Shown here: positions 54,760 to 63,647 of the stretch, piece by piece
How the letters are laid out: each line of letters opens with the position of its first letter
How positions within the stretch are numbered: the stretch's first letter is position 1
NCBI GenBank assembly: GCA_019187195.1
Contig: JABAQT010000017.1
Location: 26,864-90,863, forward strand
From: Bryobacteraceae bacterium
Lineage (GTDB): Bacteria; Acidobacteriota; Terriglobia; Bryobacterales; Bryobacteraceae
Direction: 5' to 3'
Length of the DNA: 64,000 bases
Made by a program: the position numbers and the translations under genes
Notes under the pieces: model-generated
Database searches by the model: none
What the model was told of the DNA's origin: nothing
Seen by the model: only the letters and a program-made list of their open reading frames with translations

Positions 54760-56094
54760 CTAGGGCGTCAGCATGCGATAGAGAGTAGCGCGGCTGACCT
54801 GGAGGATTTCGGCTGCCTTGATCTTGTCGTCCCCCACCAGTTCGAGGACTTTCCTGGCGTGGAGTTTCTGCATCTCATCCGAGGAGATGAGGGGGTGATG
54901 GGATGGAGCATCCGCGCAACCCGCCGGAGAACGGATGAACTCCGGAAGATCCTGAATATCCACGGATGAGGACTGGGCCATCATGCAGGCGGAGCCGATG
55001 GCATTTTCGAGTTCACGAATGTTGCCCGGCCAGGGATAGCGGTAGAGCGCCGTGCCCGCGCGGCGGGTGAGACCGGTAATATTCTTTCCGTATTCGCGGG
55101 AGAACTGCTCGATGAAGTGGCGGATCAGCAAGGGCAGGTCCTCCCGGCGCTCGGCGAGAGTGGGAACCTTCAGTTCCACCATCGAGAGGCGGAAGAACAG
55201 ATCGCTCCGGAACTCCTTTTCGGCGACAGCGGCTCGAAGGTCGCGATTGGTGGCCGCCACGATGCGCACATTGACTTTCCGGACGGATGGAGAGCCCACC
55301 CGCTGCACCTCCTGGTTCTGGACGGCGCGGAGCAGTTTCGCCTGCGCGGCAAGAGGCATTTCCCCGATCTCATCGAGGAACAGGGTGCCGCCGTGCGCAA
55401 ATTCGAAGAGGCCTGTCCGGTCCTGGTTTGCCCCGGTGAAGGCCCCGCGGACATAGCCGAACAACTCGCTTTCGACGAGGGCTTCGGCCAGCGCGGCGCA
55501 GTTGCAGGCTACGAAAGGACCTTTGGCGGCAGGGCTGAGGGAGTGCAACGCGCGCGCCACCAACTCCTTGCCGGTGCCCGTCGCCCCGGAGACGAGCACA
55601 TTGCGGAAATGGGGGCCGACGCGGCGGATTTTCGCAAAAACATCGAGCATGAGCGGACTGCGCCCGATGATGCCCTGGAAGTTACAGGCGTGCGTGAGTT
55701 CCGCCTCGAGGGCTTGCGCCTTGCGCTGTGCCTCGGCTTCCTCGACGAGGCGGGCGATACGTTCCTGAAGCCTGTCCAACGCGATCGGCTTGTTGAGATA
55801 GTCGCAGGCTCCTTTCTGGATGGCCTCGACGGCGGACTCCGTCGAGTAGTGGGCGGTCATGAGGATGACGTCGGTGGAGGGATCGGCCTCCATGGCGTGT
55901 TCGAGGAACTCCAGGCCGGTCATTTCCGGCATCATAAGATCCACCAGCACGATCTGCGGGCGGAGACTGCGCAGGAGTTGAAGCCCTTTTTCGGGGTCCT
56001 CCGCGGTAAGGATCTCCAAGCCATCCTGCTCCAGAGCGGAAGAGATCAAATCGAGGGACTGACGGTCATCGTCGATGGCGAGAAGCCTGACCAT
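54760..56094 (-). CDS. NtrC-family sigma-54-dependent response regulator
   Basis: A 444-residue activator with a receiver domain (Asp52 in IVLVDLMMPEMTG), an AAA+ domain with GATGTGKE, GAFTGA (sigma-54 contact), LFLDEIGEM and RSDLFFRLS, and a Fis-type helix-turn-helix (IKAAEILQVSRATLYRML). The histidine kinase partner is not adjacent, since the nearest kinase is at 57230-58372 in a different operon. The second such regulator in the window shows that sigma-54 control is used widely here. Confidence 0.95.
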   Translation of the reverse strand: MVRLLAIDDDRQSLDLISSALEQDGLEILTAEDPEKGLQLLRSLRPQIVLVDLMMPEMTGLEFLEHAMEADPSTDVILMTAHYSTESAVEAIQKGACDYLNKPIALDRLQERIARLVEEAEAQRKAQALEAELTHACNFQGIIGRSPLMLDVFAKIRRVGPHFRNVLVSGATGTGKELVARALHSLSPAAKGPFVACNCAALAEALVESELFGYVRGAFTGANQDRTGLFEFAHGGTLFLDEIGEMPLAAQAKLLRAVQNQEVQRVGSPSVRKVNVRIVAATNRDLRAAVAEKEFRSDLFFRLSMVELKVPTLAERREDLPLLIRHFIEQFSREYGKNITGLTRRAGTALYRYPWPGNIRELENAIGSACMMAQSSSVDIQDLPEFIRSPAGCADAPSHHPLISSDEMQKLHARKVLELVGDDKIKAAEILQVSRATLYRMLTP

Positions 56095-56255
56095 TCAGCC
56101 CACAATAAACTCTTTGGGGAGGCGATGTCCAACAGCGGCCGGGGGGCGCGACCTGCAAGTGTACGTTCATGGAAATGCCGGCCAATCGAGCAAACTCCGG
56201 CTTACCGGCACACCTCGCTGGTTAAATCGCCCTGGGACGCCGGTTGCCGCGAGAC

Positions 56256-56378
56256 TTATCTGCCAAAAGCGGCCAGCAGGAGGATCATGAAGAGCCCCAT
56301 GAGGGTTCCGAGGCAAAAAGCGGCGAAGACGAACTGGAAGAGGAAGCGGCCAAAGCCGGCGGAAGAGAAGTGGATCAT
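56256..56378 (-). CDS. 40-residue putative membrane protein
   Basis: A short frame of 40 residues, MIHFSSAGFGRFLFQFVFAA then a hydrophobic stretch ending in GR, forms one membrane helix with a small cytoplasmic N-terminus. AAGGAA precedes the ATG by about a dozen bases. No other frame explains this region and the composition is not random (24 of 40 residues are hydrophobic or aromatic). It lies between the sigma-54 regulator and the gene-free region. Function unknown. Confidence 0.5.
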   Translation of the reverse strand: MIHFSSAGFGRFLFQFVFAAFCLGTLMGLFMILLLAAFGR

Positions 56379-56911
56379 TTTCGTGGTGTTCCTTTTGTCC
56401 AAGACGGGCATGGAGAGGGAAGGCATATGCAATTGGGCAACCGCGATCCGTGGTGAGGAACAACCAAGGCGCGGATACCTCTTATAAGGTTGTGTGGGCT
56501 TGCTTTCCTGTTCACGGATTTACCTGAGGCTCAGATCACAAGTGTCCTAAGGCTGATACGGTTCAGGCGGATGTCTCGGGGATGAGACCGAGGGGAATAC
56601 GGAAAAGACCTGACGCCGTGGCTAGGGCAGGGCGGTAAGCTCCATGAAGCCAGAAGCTTACGTTTTGCCGCCTGCCGCAGTTCCCGTTTGGCCCGTGAAA
56701 CGCAAGGATAATTCCGCGCGGGTGATCGGGGAAACTTGACATCCGTGGGGAAGCTCGCGCCCGTGCAGGAGGGCGCGGGAAGGGTTTCGGGATTCGCACA
56801 GGTAACGCCCAGAACTGCGCGGCCTGGAACTCACGCACATCATGGACGCCGGCGGCAACCCCGCCGGCCGTCCCGGATGTGCATCCATCCATTCTGGCCT
56901 GGGGAGTCATG
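56379..56911. other. gene-free region with strong hairpins, HU-like gene leader
   Basis: No protein gene is supported in these ~530 bases. GTCTC/GAGAC pair at 56573-56588. A larger two-step stem lies at 56626-56676: GGCAGG-G-CGG (56626-56635) with CCGCCTGCC (56668-56676), enclosing GTAAGCT (56635-56641) with AGCTTAC (56655-56661). This looks like a structured RNA or a leader controlling the HU-like gene at 56912. I do not recognise a known RNA family. Confidence 0.5.
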
Positions 56912-57295
56912 ATGAAGCTCTGCAAAGACGAATTGGTTCGCGAAGTTGCCCGTGTGTGCGAAGTTTCGCTGAAGGATGCCAAAACCATTCTCGAGGCGAT
57001 GCTGGACTCGATGGTATCGGCGTTGCAAAGAGGGGAACGTATTGAATTGCGCACATTCGGTACGTTCTATCCTCGAAAGCGGTCTGCTCGTCCGGGACGG
57101 AATCCGCGTACAGGGGCGCCGGTGGACGTCGGTCCCAAGACGGTTCCCCGGTTCAAACCGGCGCAGGATCTGCTGAATGTGGTGAACCGCGAGACAACGG
57201 CGGGCGGCGTCACGGGGCCGTATACGATTTCAGAGTTCCCCGCGATTGAAGATTCCGGACGGCAGAGTGAAGGTGAAGCTGCTGCCGGCGCCTAG
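56912..57295 (+). CDS. HU/IHF-family DNA-binding protein
   Basis: A 127-residue protein whose first ~90 residues match HU/IHF: KDELVREVARVCEVSLKDAK, LQRGERIELRTFGTFYPRKR and GRNPRTG in the DNA-bending arm. It should bind and bend DNA as a dimer. The ATG at 56912 was chosen because GGGGAG is 5 bases upstream of it. The last ~35 residues are an extra tail whose coding sequence overlaps the 3' end of the convergent histidine kinase gene by 66 bases. HU usually has about 90-95 residues. Confidence 0.9.
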   Translation: MKLCKDELVREVARVCEVSLKDAKTILEAMLDSMVSALQRGERIELRTFGTFYPRKRSARPGRNPRTGAPVDVGPKTVPRFKPAQDLLNVVNRETTAGGVTGPYTISEFPAIEDSGRQSEGEAAAGA

Positions 57296-58372
57296 ACGGC
57301 TACGGAGGCTCATCTTACCTCCGTGTTGTTCGACGAGTCCCTTGGCGATCGGCAATCCGAGGCCAGTGCCTTCGAGGGGATCGCCTTTCGATCGCGGCAC
57401 CTGGTAGAACTTTTCAAAGATCAGGGACTGCTCCGCCTCGGGGATTCCGATACCGGTATCGGAAATAACGATCTCGATCCACGGACCCTCCAGATGGGCG
57501 GAGACGCTGACGGTTCCTCCTTCCGGAGTGAATTTGAGGGAGTTGCTCAAGAGGTTATGAAGGATCTGCCTGAAGCGGATGCGATCCGCGTATATGGGGA
57601 GCGGAAGGCAGCCGGCATCGGAGCGGAGAGCGACTTTACGCTGGAGGGCCAGCGGGGCCAGCGTGGAGAACGTCTCTTGCAGTTCATCCCCCAGAGTGAA
57701 GGCTTCAGGATGCAACCGCATCCGGCCCGCCTCCATGCCCGAAAGATCGAGCAGGTCATTGATGAGCGCAAGCAGATGACTGGCGGCCTGATGTACCTGG
57801 CCGGCAAAGTGTTGCTGGCGTTCCGGCAGCGCGCCGCCCTTTCCTTGGGTTAGAAGCGCCGAGAAGCCGAGAATCGCGTTGAGCGGCGTGCGCAATTCAT
57901 GGCTCATGGTGGCGAGGAAGTCCGAAGTCATTCCGGTGATCCGCTCCATTTCGCGGTTGCGCCGTTCCAGGGCTTCCTTTTCAAGGCCGCGGGAACGGGC
58001 GCTTTGCAGAGCCGATCTTCGTTGTTGGAATTCCTCGCCCAGCATCGCTATGAGAAGGTAATTCTCACTCAAGGCGCGGAGCGCCGTGGCCTCAAACGCC
58101 GACTCGCTGTCCGGCGAATCACGCTGCACCCATGTGCCCGAACGGAGAGACCCCGCTTCCACCCTTGCCCAGAAATCCCGGGCGTTTGGGAGAAAGCTGT
58201 CGAGGAAGGGAAAAGCGCTCACCAGGGAATCGTCGCCAATGGGGTCCGCAACGAGGGGGAGGAACCAGTGCGGAGGGGGAGCGGCGACCGTGAAGACTCC
58301 ATGAGCGGTGGGCTTCAGGACAGCGATGTCCAGGGTGGAAAAAATCCCGATCACGCCCGGATCGCAGGTCAT
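57230..58372 (-). CDS. soluble histidine kinase of the GTPase operon
   Basis: A 380-residue kinase without membrane segments. The N-terminal ~120 residues form a sensory domain I do not recognise, then a helical linker leads to the dimerisation helix with the phosphoacceptor His158 in ATMSHELRTPLNAI and an ATPase domain (HNLLSNSLKFT, SDTGIGIPEAEQ, GTGLGLPIAK). The ATG at 58372 overlaps the stop of the small GTPase gene as ATGA, so the two are translationally coupled. It has no adjacent receiver-domain gene. It is the last gene of the four-gene operon. Confidence 0.92.
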   Translation of the reverse strand: MTCDPGVIGIFSTLDIAVLKPTAHGVFTVAAPPPHWFLPLVADPIGDDSLVSAFPFLDSFLPNARDFWARVEAGSLRSGTWVQRDSPDSESAFEATALRALSENYLLIAMLGEEFQQRRSALQSARSRGLEKEALERRNREMERITGMTSDFLATMSHELRTPLNAILGFSALLTQGKGGALPERQQHFAGQVHQAASHLLALINDLLDLSGMEAGRMRLHPEAFTLGDELQETFSTLAPLALQRKVALRSDAGCLPLPIYADRIRFRQILHNLLSNSLKFTPEGGTVSVSAHLEGPWIEIVISDTGIGIPEAEQSLIFEKFYQVPRSKGDPLEGTGLGLPIAKGLVEQHGGKMSLRSRLGAGSSFTFTLPSGIFNRGEL

Positions 58373-58872
58373 TTGAGGTCCTGAAGGAGAAGCGACGCAA
58401 GCGTGGAGAAGGTTTGATCGACGCCCGCGCCGGTCTTTGCGCTGGTACGAATGAGCGGCCAACCGAGCGCGGTGACTCGGGCCAACCGGTCTTCACTGAT
58501 CCTCCATTCCGCTTCCAGATCCATCTTGTTCACGGCGAGCACGAAGGGCAATGCTCCATGAACTCCGGCAATCCGGCTGTGCAGGTCCCCGGCTATGTCG
58601 AGGGTGGATTCGCGGCAGCCGTCGGCTACCAGTATGTATCCGGAAGCGCCTCGAAGGTAGGACAGACGGAGCGGCTCCAACTCATCGTCGCCGGCGAGAT
58701 CCCAGAGAACCAGGGTCAGTTCCCCGTCCTCCATCTGGAGACGTTTCTTGTCAATCTTCACCCCCACGGTGGTGTGGTAGCGTTCATCGAAGATGCTTTC
58801 CACAAAGCGTTTGACCAGGCTGGTCTTCCCCACCCCATACGCGCCGACCATGCAGATCTTTTTTTGAATCAT
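58369..58872 (-). CDS. Ras/Rab-like small GTPase
   Basis: A 167-residue small GTPase with all G motifs: P-loop GAYGVGKTS (residues 10-18), switch I Thr35, WDLAGDD (57-63), NKMD (115-118) and TSAK (143-146). It resembles eukaryotic Rab/Ras proteins more than bacterial translation GTPases. The position equal to Ras Gln61 is Asp, which suggests slow intrinsic hydrolysis and need for a GAP-like partner. No lipid-anchor motif is seen at the C-terminus. It lies 15 bases after the OmpA/roadblock-like gene and overlaps the kinase gene by 4 bases. Confidence 0.93.
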   Translation of the reverse strand: MIQKKICMVGAYGVGKTSLVKRFVESIFDERYHTTVGVKIDKKRLQMEDGELTLVLWDLAGDDELEPLRLSYLRGASGYILVADGCRESTLDIAGDLHSRIAGVHGALPFVLAVNKMDLEAEWRISEDRLARVTALGWPLIRTSAKTGAGVDQTFSTLASLLLQDLK

Positions 58873-58887
58873 GACGGTAGGCGGCGT

Positions 58888-60456
58888 TCAGGGTTCCAGC
58901 AGGTGGAAGGACACGCGGCGCTCCCAACTGTTGGCCGTTTCGGCGCCGCTTTCGGCGGGGGATCGCGGGATGGCGCTGGCCACCAGGCGCGCCGGAGGGA
59001 CTCCCTGCCGCACCAGTTCAGAGAGTACCGCGCCGGCACGCTCTTGCGCGAGGCTCCTGTTTCGTGAAACCGTGCCGGGCGGGTCTGTGCGGCCCTCGAT
59101 CCGCACCCGATAGCGCTTTCCGGCGATCTCCGCGGCCTGATCGAGTTCGAGCAGTTTCCTTGCCACGGGGCGTAAGAGGCCGTCACCGACGTAGGAACTG
59201 GACAGTTCGAAGAAGACCGATTGGGATTCGATCCAATCCTTTATCGCCTGATAGCGGCGGATGGAGAGGAACCTGGGCTGAAGGGACTGGTAAGGCTCCC
59301 AATGGAACGCGACTTTTTCCGGCGGGATACCGGCATCCGCCAGCAATTGGGACGGGTCGGTGGCGAGCGGGTCGCGCAGGCCGGTCACGAGATAGGAGCC
59401 CCAATGAGACTCCGAGGAGGTGACTACGATTCCAGGCTCGGAAGCGACACGGCGCAGGTAGGCGTTCCAGCGGCGCTGGCGGCTCGCGGCGGTAAATGCC
59501 AGGAATAGGGCGAGGAGGCAGGCCGCGCCCGCGAGGATCCAGCGGCCGGTATGCCTTTGCCGGGGACGCTCGCCCAGTTTGCCGAGCAGACAGGCCTCGA
59601 GGATCGGTTGCACCGGGGCAAACGTGGATACGTTTCCGTCAAACTCATCCAGTTGCCGCCAGAACTGGTCTTCAATCCTCGTCAGCGACAGTTGAAAGAT
59701 TCGCCTGAGTTCTCGTGGTGGAACTCCGCGGACCAAGCAGGCGAGCAACGCGCGGCTTCCATGTTGGATCCAGAGGTTGAACTCGCCCACCTGCATGACT
59801 TCAAGGTCTTCCCCGGTGGCCGGACTGAAGGAGTCGCGAACGAAGTCCTGGATGGCGGTCAGCATGCCGGAGACGAGATCGGCATCTTTGACGACGGCAT
59901 CACGGCTCGATAGGTGATGGAGCAGCAGGCCGGTTTGCTTGTGGATGAGGAAGACCTGCTCGACCTGGTAGAGCTGGCTTCGGAGAAGGAGAATCTCTCC
60001 AAACGAGCGGCCCGTGCGCAGAGCCTCGAATCGCCACTGGAACCCACGAAGAGAAAAGCTCTGTTCGAGGGTTTGGTTGAGCGACTCGATCATGCCTTTG
60101 AGGGCGCCCGAGACGGCTTTGCGAATCGCACCGCCGATGATGGGGAACAATGCGCCGCTGAGAACCGAGGGGTCGCGTTGAACGGAGAGGCGGATGGCAT
60201 CCTCGACAACGGGAAGAAGCGCGCGGCGCAGGCGGGTGTCGCGGCCGCGCCTGAGCTCGACGGCCTCCGCTATGATACGGCTGACATCCTCGGCATGCAG
60301 GACCGGATCGTCCAGGCGCTGCTGCAACTGCCGCAATTGCGCCTCTTCCGGTCCCACCAGCAACCGGCGCAATTCGGCGTATCTGGTGTCCGGAGATCCG
60401 GCGCCATTGCCCTTCGAGGGCGCCGCACCAGGGCCGGAGCCGGACGGATCAGTCAT
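58888..60456 (-). CDS. membrane protein with roadblock-like, TM and OmpA domains
   Basis: A 522-residue protein. Residues ~1-300 are cytoplasmic, with helices at 40-150 and, from about 160 to 260, a segment that resembles a roadblock/LC7 domain (VEQVFLIHKQTGLLLHHL and ALLACLVRGVPPRELRR). A membrane helix at ~304-324 (WILAGAACLLALFLAFTA) leads to a periplasmic part whose last ~110 residues form an OmpA-like domain (RVRIEGRTDPPGTVSRNRSL). The layout would connect a cytoplasmic GTPase to the cell wall. It overlaps the upstream coiled-coil gene by 8 bases. Confidence 0.82.
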   Translation of the reverse strand: MTDPSGSGPGAAPSKGNGAGSPDTRYAELRRLLVGPEEAQLRQLQQRLDDPVLHAEDVSRIIAEAVELRRGRDTRLRRALLPVVEDAIRLSVQRDPSVLSGALFPIIGGAIRKAVSGALKGMIESLNQTLEQSFSLRGFQWRFEALRTGRSFGEILLLRSQLYQVEQVFLIHKQTGLLLHHLSSRDAVVKDADLVSGMLTAIQDFVRDSFSPATGEDLEVMQVGEFNLWIQHGSRALLACLVRGVPPRELRRIFQLSLTRIEDQFWRQLDEFDGNVSTFAPVQPILEACLLGKLGERPRQRHTGRWILAGAACLLALFLAFTAASRQRRWNAYLRRVASEPGIVVTSSESHWGSYLVTGLRDPLATDPSQLLADAGIPPEKVAFHWEPYQSLQPRFLSIRRYQAIKDWIESQSVFFELSSSYVGDGLLRPVARKLLELDQAAEIAGKRYRVRIEGRTDPPGTVSRNRSLAQERAGAVLSELVRQGVPPARLVASAIPRSPAESGAETANSWERRVSFHLLEP

Positions 60457-61075
60457 CTGTGGAGGGCATTCGGAATTCGTTGTTGAGCCGCAGCGCCACT
60501 TCGGTCAGCAGCGACGCAAGTGTGGATCGGTCGGTCTTATCGTTGCGCAACTCCTGGAACCGGCGTTCCAGGAGAGAGGTGATCTCGAGTTCCTTGGAAT
60601 GGATTTCATCGGCCAGATTCTTCGACTGTTCGAGGATCTCTCCGCGCAGTTCCGCCTGGGCTTCCGAACTCTGGTCCTGTAATCCGCCGATCCTTTGCGA
60701 AAGATCCTCCCCGAGGTCCTTGAGATCCTTGGACATCTGTTTGACCGAGGTGGAGCGTTCTTCCCGTTCGGCTTTCAGGCGCGCGGATAGAGACTCGAGT
60801 TCTTTCCTGATGTAAGCTTCGAGCGCGTCGAGGCGTTTTCTGGTGGTTTCGCGAAGATCGCTCGACTCCTTCAACAGAGTCTCCTCGAGCCTTGCGAACC
60901 TTGTGTCGTAGTCGCGCATCTGGCTGCCGAAAAGGATGTCGCGAATCTTGTCGACGTTGTTGGCCGCCGGCGGCTGATCCGCCAGACCGGCGCGGGATGC
61001 GGCCGGTTCACTGCTGCTCCGGGTGCGCGCCGGCTCATTATTCAAGCGGATGTCGTTTCCCGCGCTGGAACTCAT
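60449..61075 (-). CDS. coiled-coil protein, first gene of the GTPase operon
   Basis: A 208-residue protein. Residues 1-50 are polar and probably disordered; the rest is an almost continuous coiled coil (FARLEETLLKESSDLRETTR, KELESLSARLKAEREERS) with a short conserved-looking entry motif VDKIRDILFGSQM. The ATG at 61075 was chosen because AGGAAAGGAAAGCC precedes it. No signal peptide or membrane segment is present, so it acts in the cytoplasm, perhaps as a scaffold for the GTPase or the roadblock-like domain. Overlap with the next gene is 8 bases. Confidence 0.85.
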   Translation of the reverse strand: MSSSAGNDIRLNNEPARTRSSSEPAASRAGLADQPPAANNVDKIRDILFGSQMRDYDTRFARLEETLLKESSDLRETTRKRLDALEAYIRKELESLSARLKAEREERSTSVKQMSKDLKDLGEDLSQRIGGLQDQSSEAQAELRGEILEQSKNLADEIHSKELEITSLLERRFQELRNDKTDRSTLASLLTEVALRLNNEFRMPSTDD

Positions 61076-61577
61076 GGCTTTCCTTTCCTGCCCACTGCTG
61101 ATGGCCTTTGTCTTCATACTCTAGCTTGGTGAAGCTCAACTCTCCCGGATGAGTATCCGGCAATAACAGACACCCATGATATTCATAAGACCATTTCAAC
61201 GAGATTCTATCACTGGGGCTGGGTGGATGGCGGTTCGCGGGAGCAGATGCAGGCAGAGTGCAGGGGATGACAATGGCAAATGGAACAGTCAAAGACGCGA
61301 TCGCGCAACATATGGTACCCTAGAAATTTCTTGGTAGAGGCGCGGCAACCATTAGTAGCGCGCGTGATGTACGGGCCCGGTCCGGACGTGCGCGAAAGGG
61401 GTTGGCAGTATCCGCCGAAATCGTCGTGGAAACCGGCTCCGCGGCGGTTGGGGGTTCAGGCTAAATCCTGGCCACTGTCATCCGAGTGGAATCGGATGGA
61501 GCGCTATCGGGAAGCGAATACTCGCCGTACACGCAGTTTCCTTCTCCCCGCCTCCTTTCGATTCTCATCAACAACTT
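61076..61577. other. intergenic region between divergent operons
   Basis: No gene is supported in these ~500 bases; open frames here look like shadows. A 7-base-pair hairpin (CATCCGA at 61479-61485 with TCGGATG at 61492-61498) lies about 80 bases upstream of the M20 peptidase gene. The region should contain the promoters of both the GTPase operon and the lysine/threonine-pathway operon, but no consensus sites stand out. Confidence 0.5.
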
Positions 61578-62582
61578 ATGAACGTTTTTGAACTGACACG
61601 CTCTCTTGTCGACATTGAGTCGATTACCGGCAACGAACTGGCGGTGAGCCAGTATTTCACTCGTGTGTTGCACGATCTGTGCTCTCGCTTTCAAGGTCAT
61701 TTCGAGACCATGGAAGTGGAGCCGAACCGCTTGAATCTCTTCGCTACGTGGGGGGAGCCGGTGGTCACATTCTCGACCCACATGGACACGGTTCCTCCCT
61801 TTTTCCCCTCGCGAGAGGATGAGGAGCATATCTGGGGGCGAGGAGCTTGCGACACCAAAGGCATCTCGGCCAGCATGATCACGGCAATCGAGGCATTGCT
61901 CGCCTCCGGGGTGCGCAATATCGCGATGCTGCTGGTGGTAGGTGAAGAGCGGAACAGCGCGGGCGCCTATTATGCGTCGAAGCATCCGCGTGGGTCGAAG
62001 TTCCTTATTAATGGAGAGCCCACGGAAAACCGGCTTGCCTTGGGATCGAAAGGCGCACTGCGTATCGAGTTGGAAGCCACGGGTAAGATGTCGCACTCGG
62101 CGTATCCGGAGTTGGGCGAATCGGCGATCAACAAGCTTCTGGACGTATTGCAGGACTTGCGCGCCATGGACCTTCCCACAAATCCCATCCTTGGGCCGAG
62201 CACAATGAACATCGGCGTAATCTCGGGAGGCAGGGCTCCCAACGTGGTGCCGGATTGGGCTAAAGCGGAACTTCTCATCCGGCTTGTCGAGGATGGAGAT
62301 CCATTGAGGAAGGCGGTGGACAATGCCGTGGCGGGGAGAGTACAGGTGAACGAACTGCTTCGCATTCCGGCGCTGCACCTGGGCAGACTCGAGGGGATCG
62401 CCACCACGGTGGTGGCTTACACCACGGATATTCCAGCCTTCGGCGGCGCCTGGGGACAGCCTTTCCTGCTGGGACCTGGAACGATTCATGTTGCGCACAC
62501 GAGCGAGGAGCGAGTTCCCAAGGGCCAGTTATTGGAAGCGGTGGAGATTTACCAGCGGATGGCGAAGAGTCTGCTGGTGTGA
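61578..62582 (+). CDS. M20-family metallopeptidase (DapE/ArgE-like)
   Basis: A 334-residue di-zinc hydrolase with FSTHMDTVPPF, GRGACDTKG, VGEERNSAG and the final ligand region VAHTSEERVPKGQ. The lid domain carries ATGKMSHSAYPELGESAI. Its place directly before asd and lysC suggests removal of an acyl group from a diaminopimelate or lysine intermediate, as DapE or a LysK-type enzyme does. The exact substrate is not certain. Start at 61578 (MNVFELTRSLVDIESITGNE) fits the family N-terminus. Confidence 0.85.
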   Translation: MNVFELTRSLVDIESITGNELAVSQYFTRVLHDLCSRFQGHFETMEVEPNRLNLFATWGEPVVTFSTHMDTVPPFFPSREDEEHIWGRGACDTKGISASMITAIEALLASGVRNIAMLLVVGEERNSAGAYYASKHPRGSKFLINGEPTENRLALGSKGALRIELEATGKMSHSAYPELGESAINKLLDVLQDLRAMDLPTNPILGPSTMNIGVISGGRAPNVVPDWAKAELLIRLVEDGDPLRKAVDNAVAGRVQVNELLRIPALHLGRLEGIATTVVAYTTDIPAFGGAWGQPFLLGPGTIHVAHTSEERVPKGQLLEAVEIYQRMAKSLLV

Positions 62583-62597
62583 TTTCAAGGAATTCAT

Positions 62598-63647
62598 ATG
62601 CAACCAAAAATAGAAGTTGGAGTACTAGGCGCCACCGGCATGGTGGGCCAACATTTTGTGAAGTTTCTTCAGGGCCACCCCTGGTTCAAACTGACCTGGG
62701 TGGGAGCAAGCGACCGGTCCTCGGGTAAGAAGTACCGGGACGCCACGGGTTGGAGGCTTGGCGGAGAGATGCCGTCATCGGTGGCTGACCTGACGGTGGA
62801 AGACTGCAAGCCGGGCAATGCCCCGAAGATCGTTTTCTCCGCTACGGACGCTTCGGTTGCCACGGAGATCGAGCAGTCGTTTGCGAAGGCCGGCCACGTG
62901 GTCGTGTCCAACTCGAGGAACCATCGCATGGAGACGGACGTTCCGCTGTTGGTGCCCGAGGTGAATGCGGATCACCTGCAATTGGTGCCGCTACAGCAGC
63001 GGAAGCGCGGGTGGAAGGGACAGATCGTCACCAACCCGAACTGCTCCACCATCGTATTGACCATGGGTTTGGGGCCGCTGAAGTCCTTCGGCATCCGGCG
63101 GGTTGTCGTCACCACATTGCAAGCCATCTCCGGCGCTGGATATCCGGGTGTCCCCTCGATGGATATCAACGCCAATGTCATCCCTTTCATCGGTGGCGAA
63201 GAAGAGAAGATGCAGGTGGAAACGCAGAAAATTCTCGGCGAATTCGCCGGAGATCACATACAGCCCCTCGACGCGGGCGTGAGCGCCCACTGTAATCGCG
63301 TGCCCGTTGTGGACGGCCACCTGGTGACGATCTCCGTGGAGTTTGCCAACAAACCGGCGATAGCGGACTTGTTGGATGCATTCACCAGGTTTCGGGCCGT
63401 TCCGCAGGAACGCAAGCTCCCGAGCGCTCCTCCCCAGCCCGTTATTCACATGCCCGGCAATGACCGTCCGCAACCGAGGCGGGACGCGGAGCGGGAGAAC
63501 GGGATGGCATGCTTCGTCGGCCGCGTGCGCGAATGCCCGGTTTTCGACTACAAGTTCATCGCCCTGGGCCACAATACAGTGCGGGGAGCGGCGGGCGCCG
63601 CGGTGTTGAACGCCGAGTTGATGGTCACGGAAGGGTTGCTCGACTGA
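62598..63647 (+). CDS. asd: aspartate-semialdehyde dehydrogenase
   Basis: Asd reduces aspartyl phosphate to aspartate semialdehyde for lysine, threonine, methionine and diaminopimelate. The 349-residue protein has the NADP-binding start VGVLGATGMVGQHF, the active-site Cys in TNPNCSTIVLTMGL, and the catalytic His region DAGVSAHCNRVPVVDGH. The sequence is closer to the archaeal/fungal-type Asd than to the E. coli type. It begins 15 bases after the M20 peptidase gene and overlaps the next gene by one base (TGATG). Confidence 0.95.
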   Translation: MQPKIEVGVLGATGMVGQHFVKFLQGHPWFKLTWVGASDRSSGKKYRDATGWRLGGEMPSSVADLTVEDCKPGNAPKIVFSATDASVATEIEQSFAKAGHVVVSNSRNHRMETDVPLLVPEVNADHLQLVPLQQRKRGWKGQIVTNPNCSTIVLTMGLGPLKSFGIRRVVVTTLQAISGAGYPGVPSMDINANVIPFIGGEEEKMQVETQKILGEFAGDHIQPLDAGVSAHCNRVPVVDGHLVTISVEFANKPAIADLLDAFTRFRAVPQERKLPSAPPQPVIHMPGNDRPQPRRDAERENGMACFVGRVRECPVFDYKFIALGHNTVRGAAGAAVLNAELMVTEGLLD

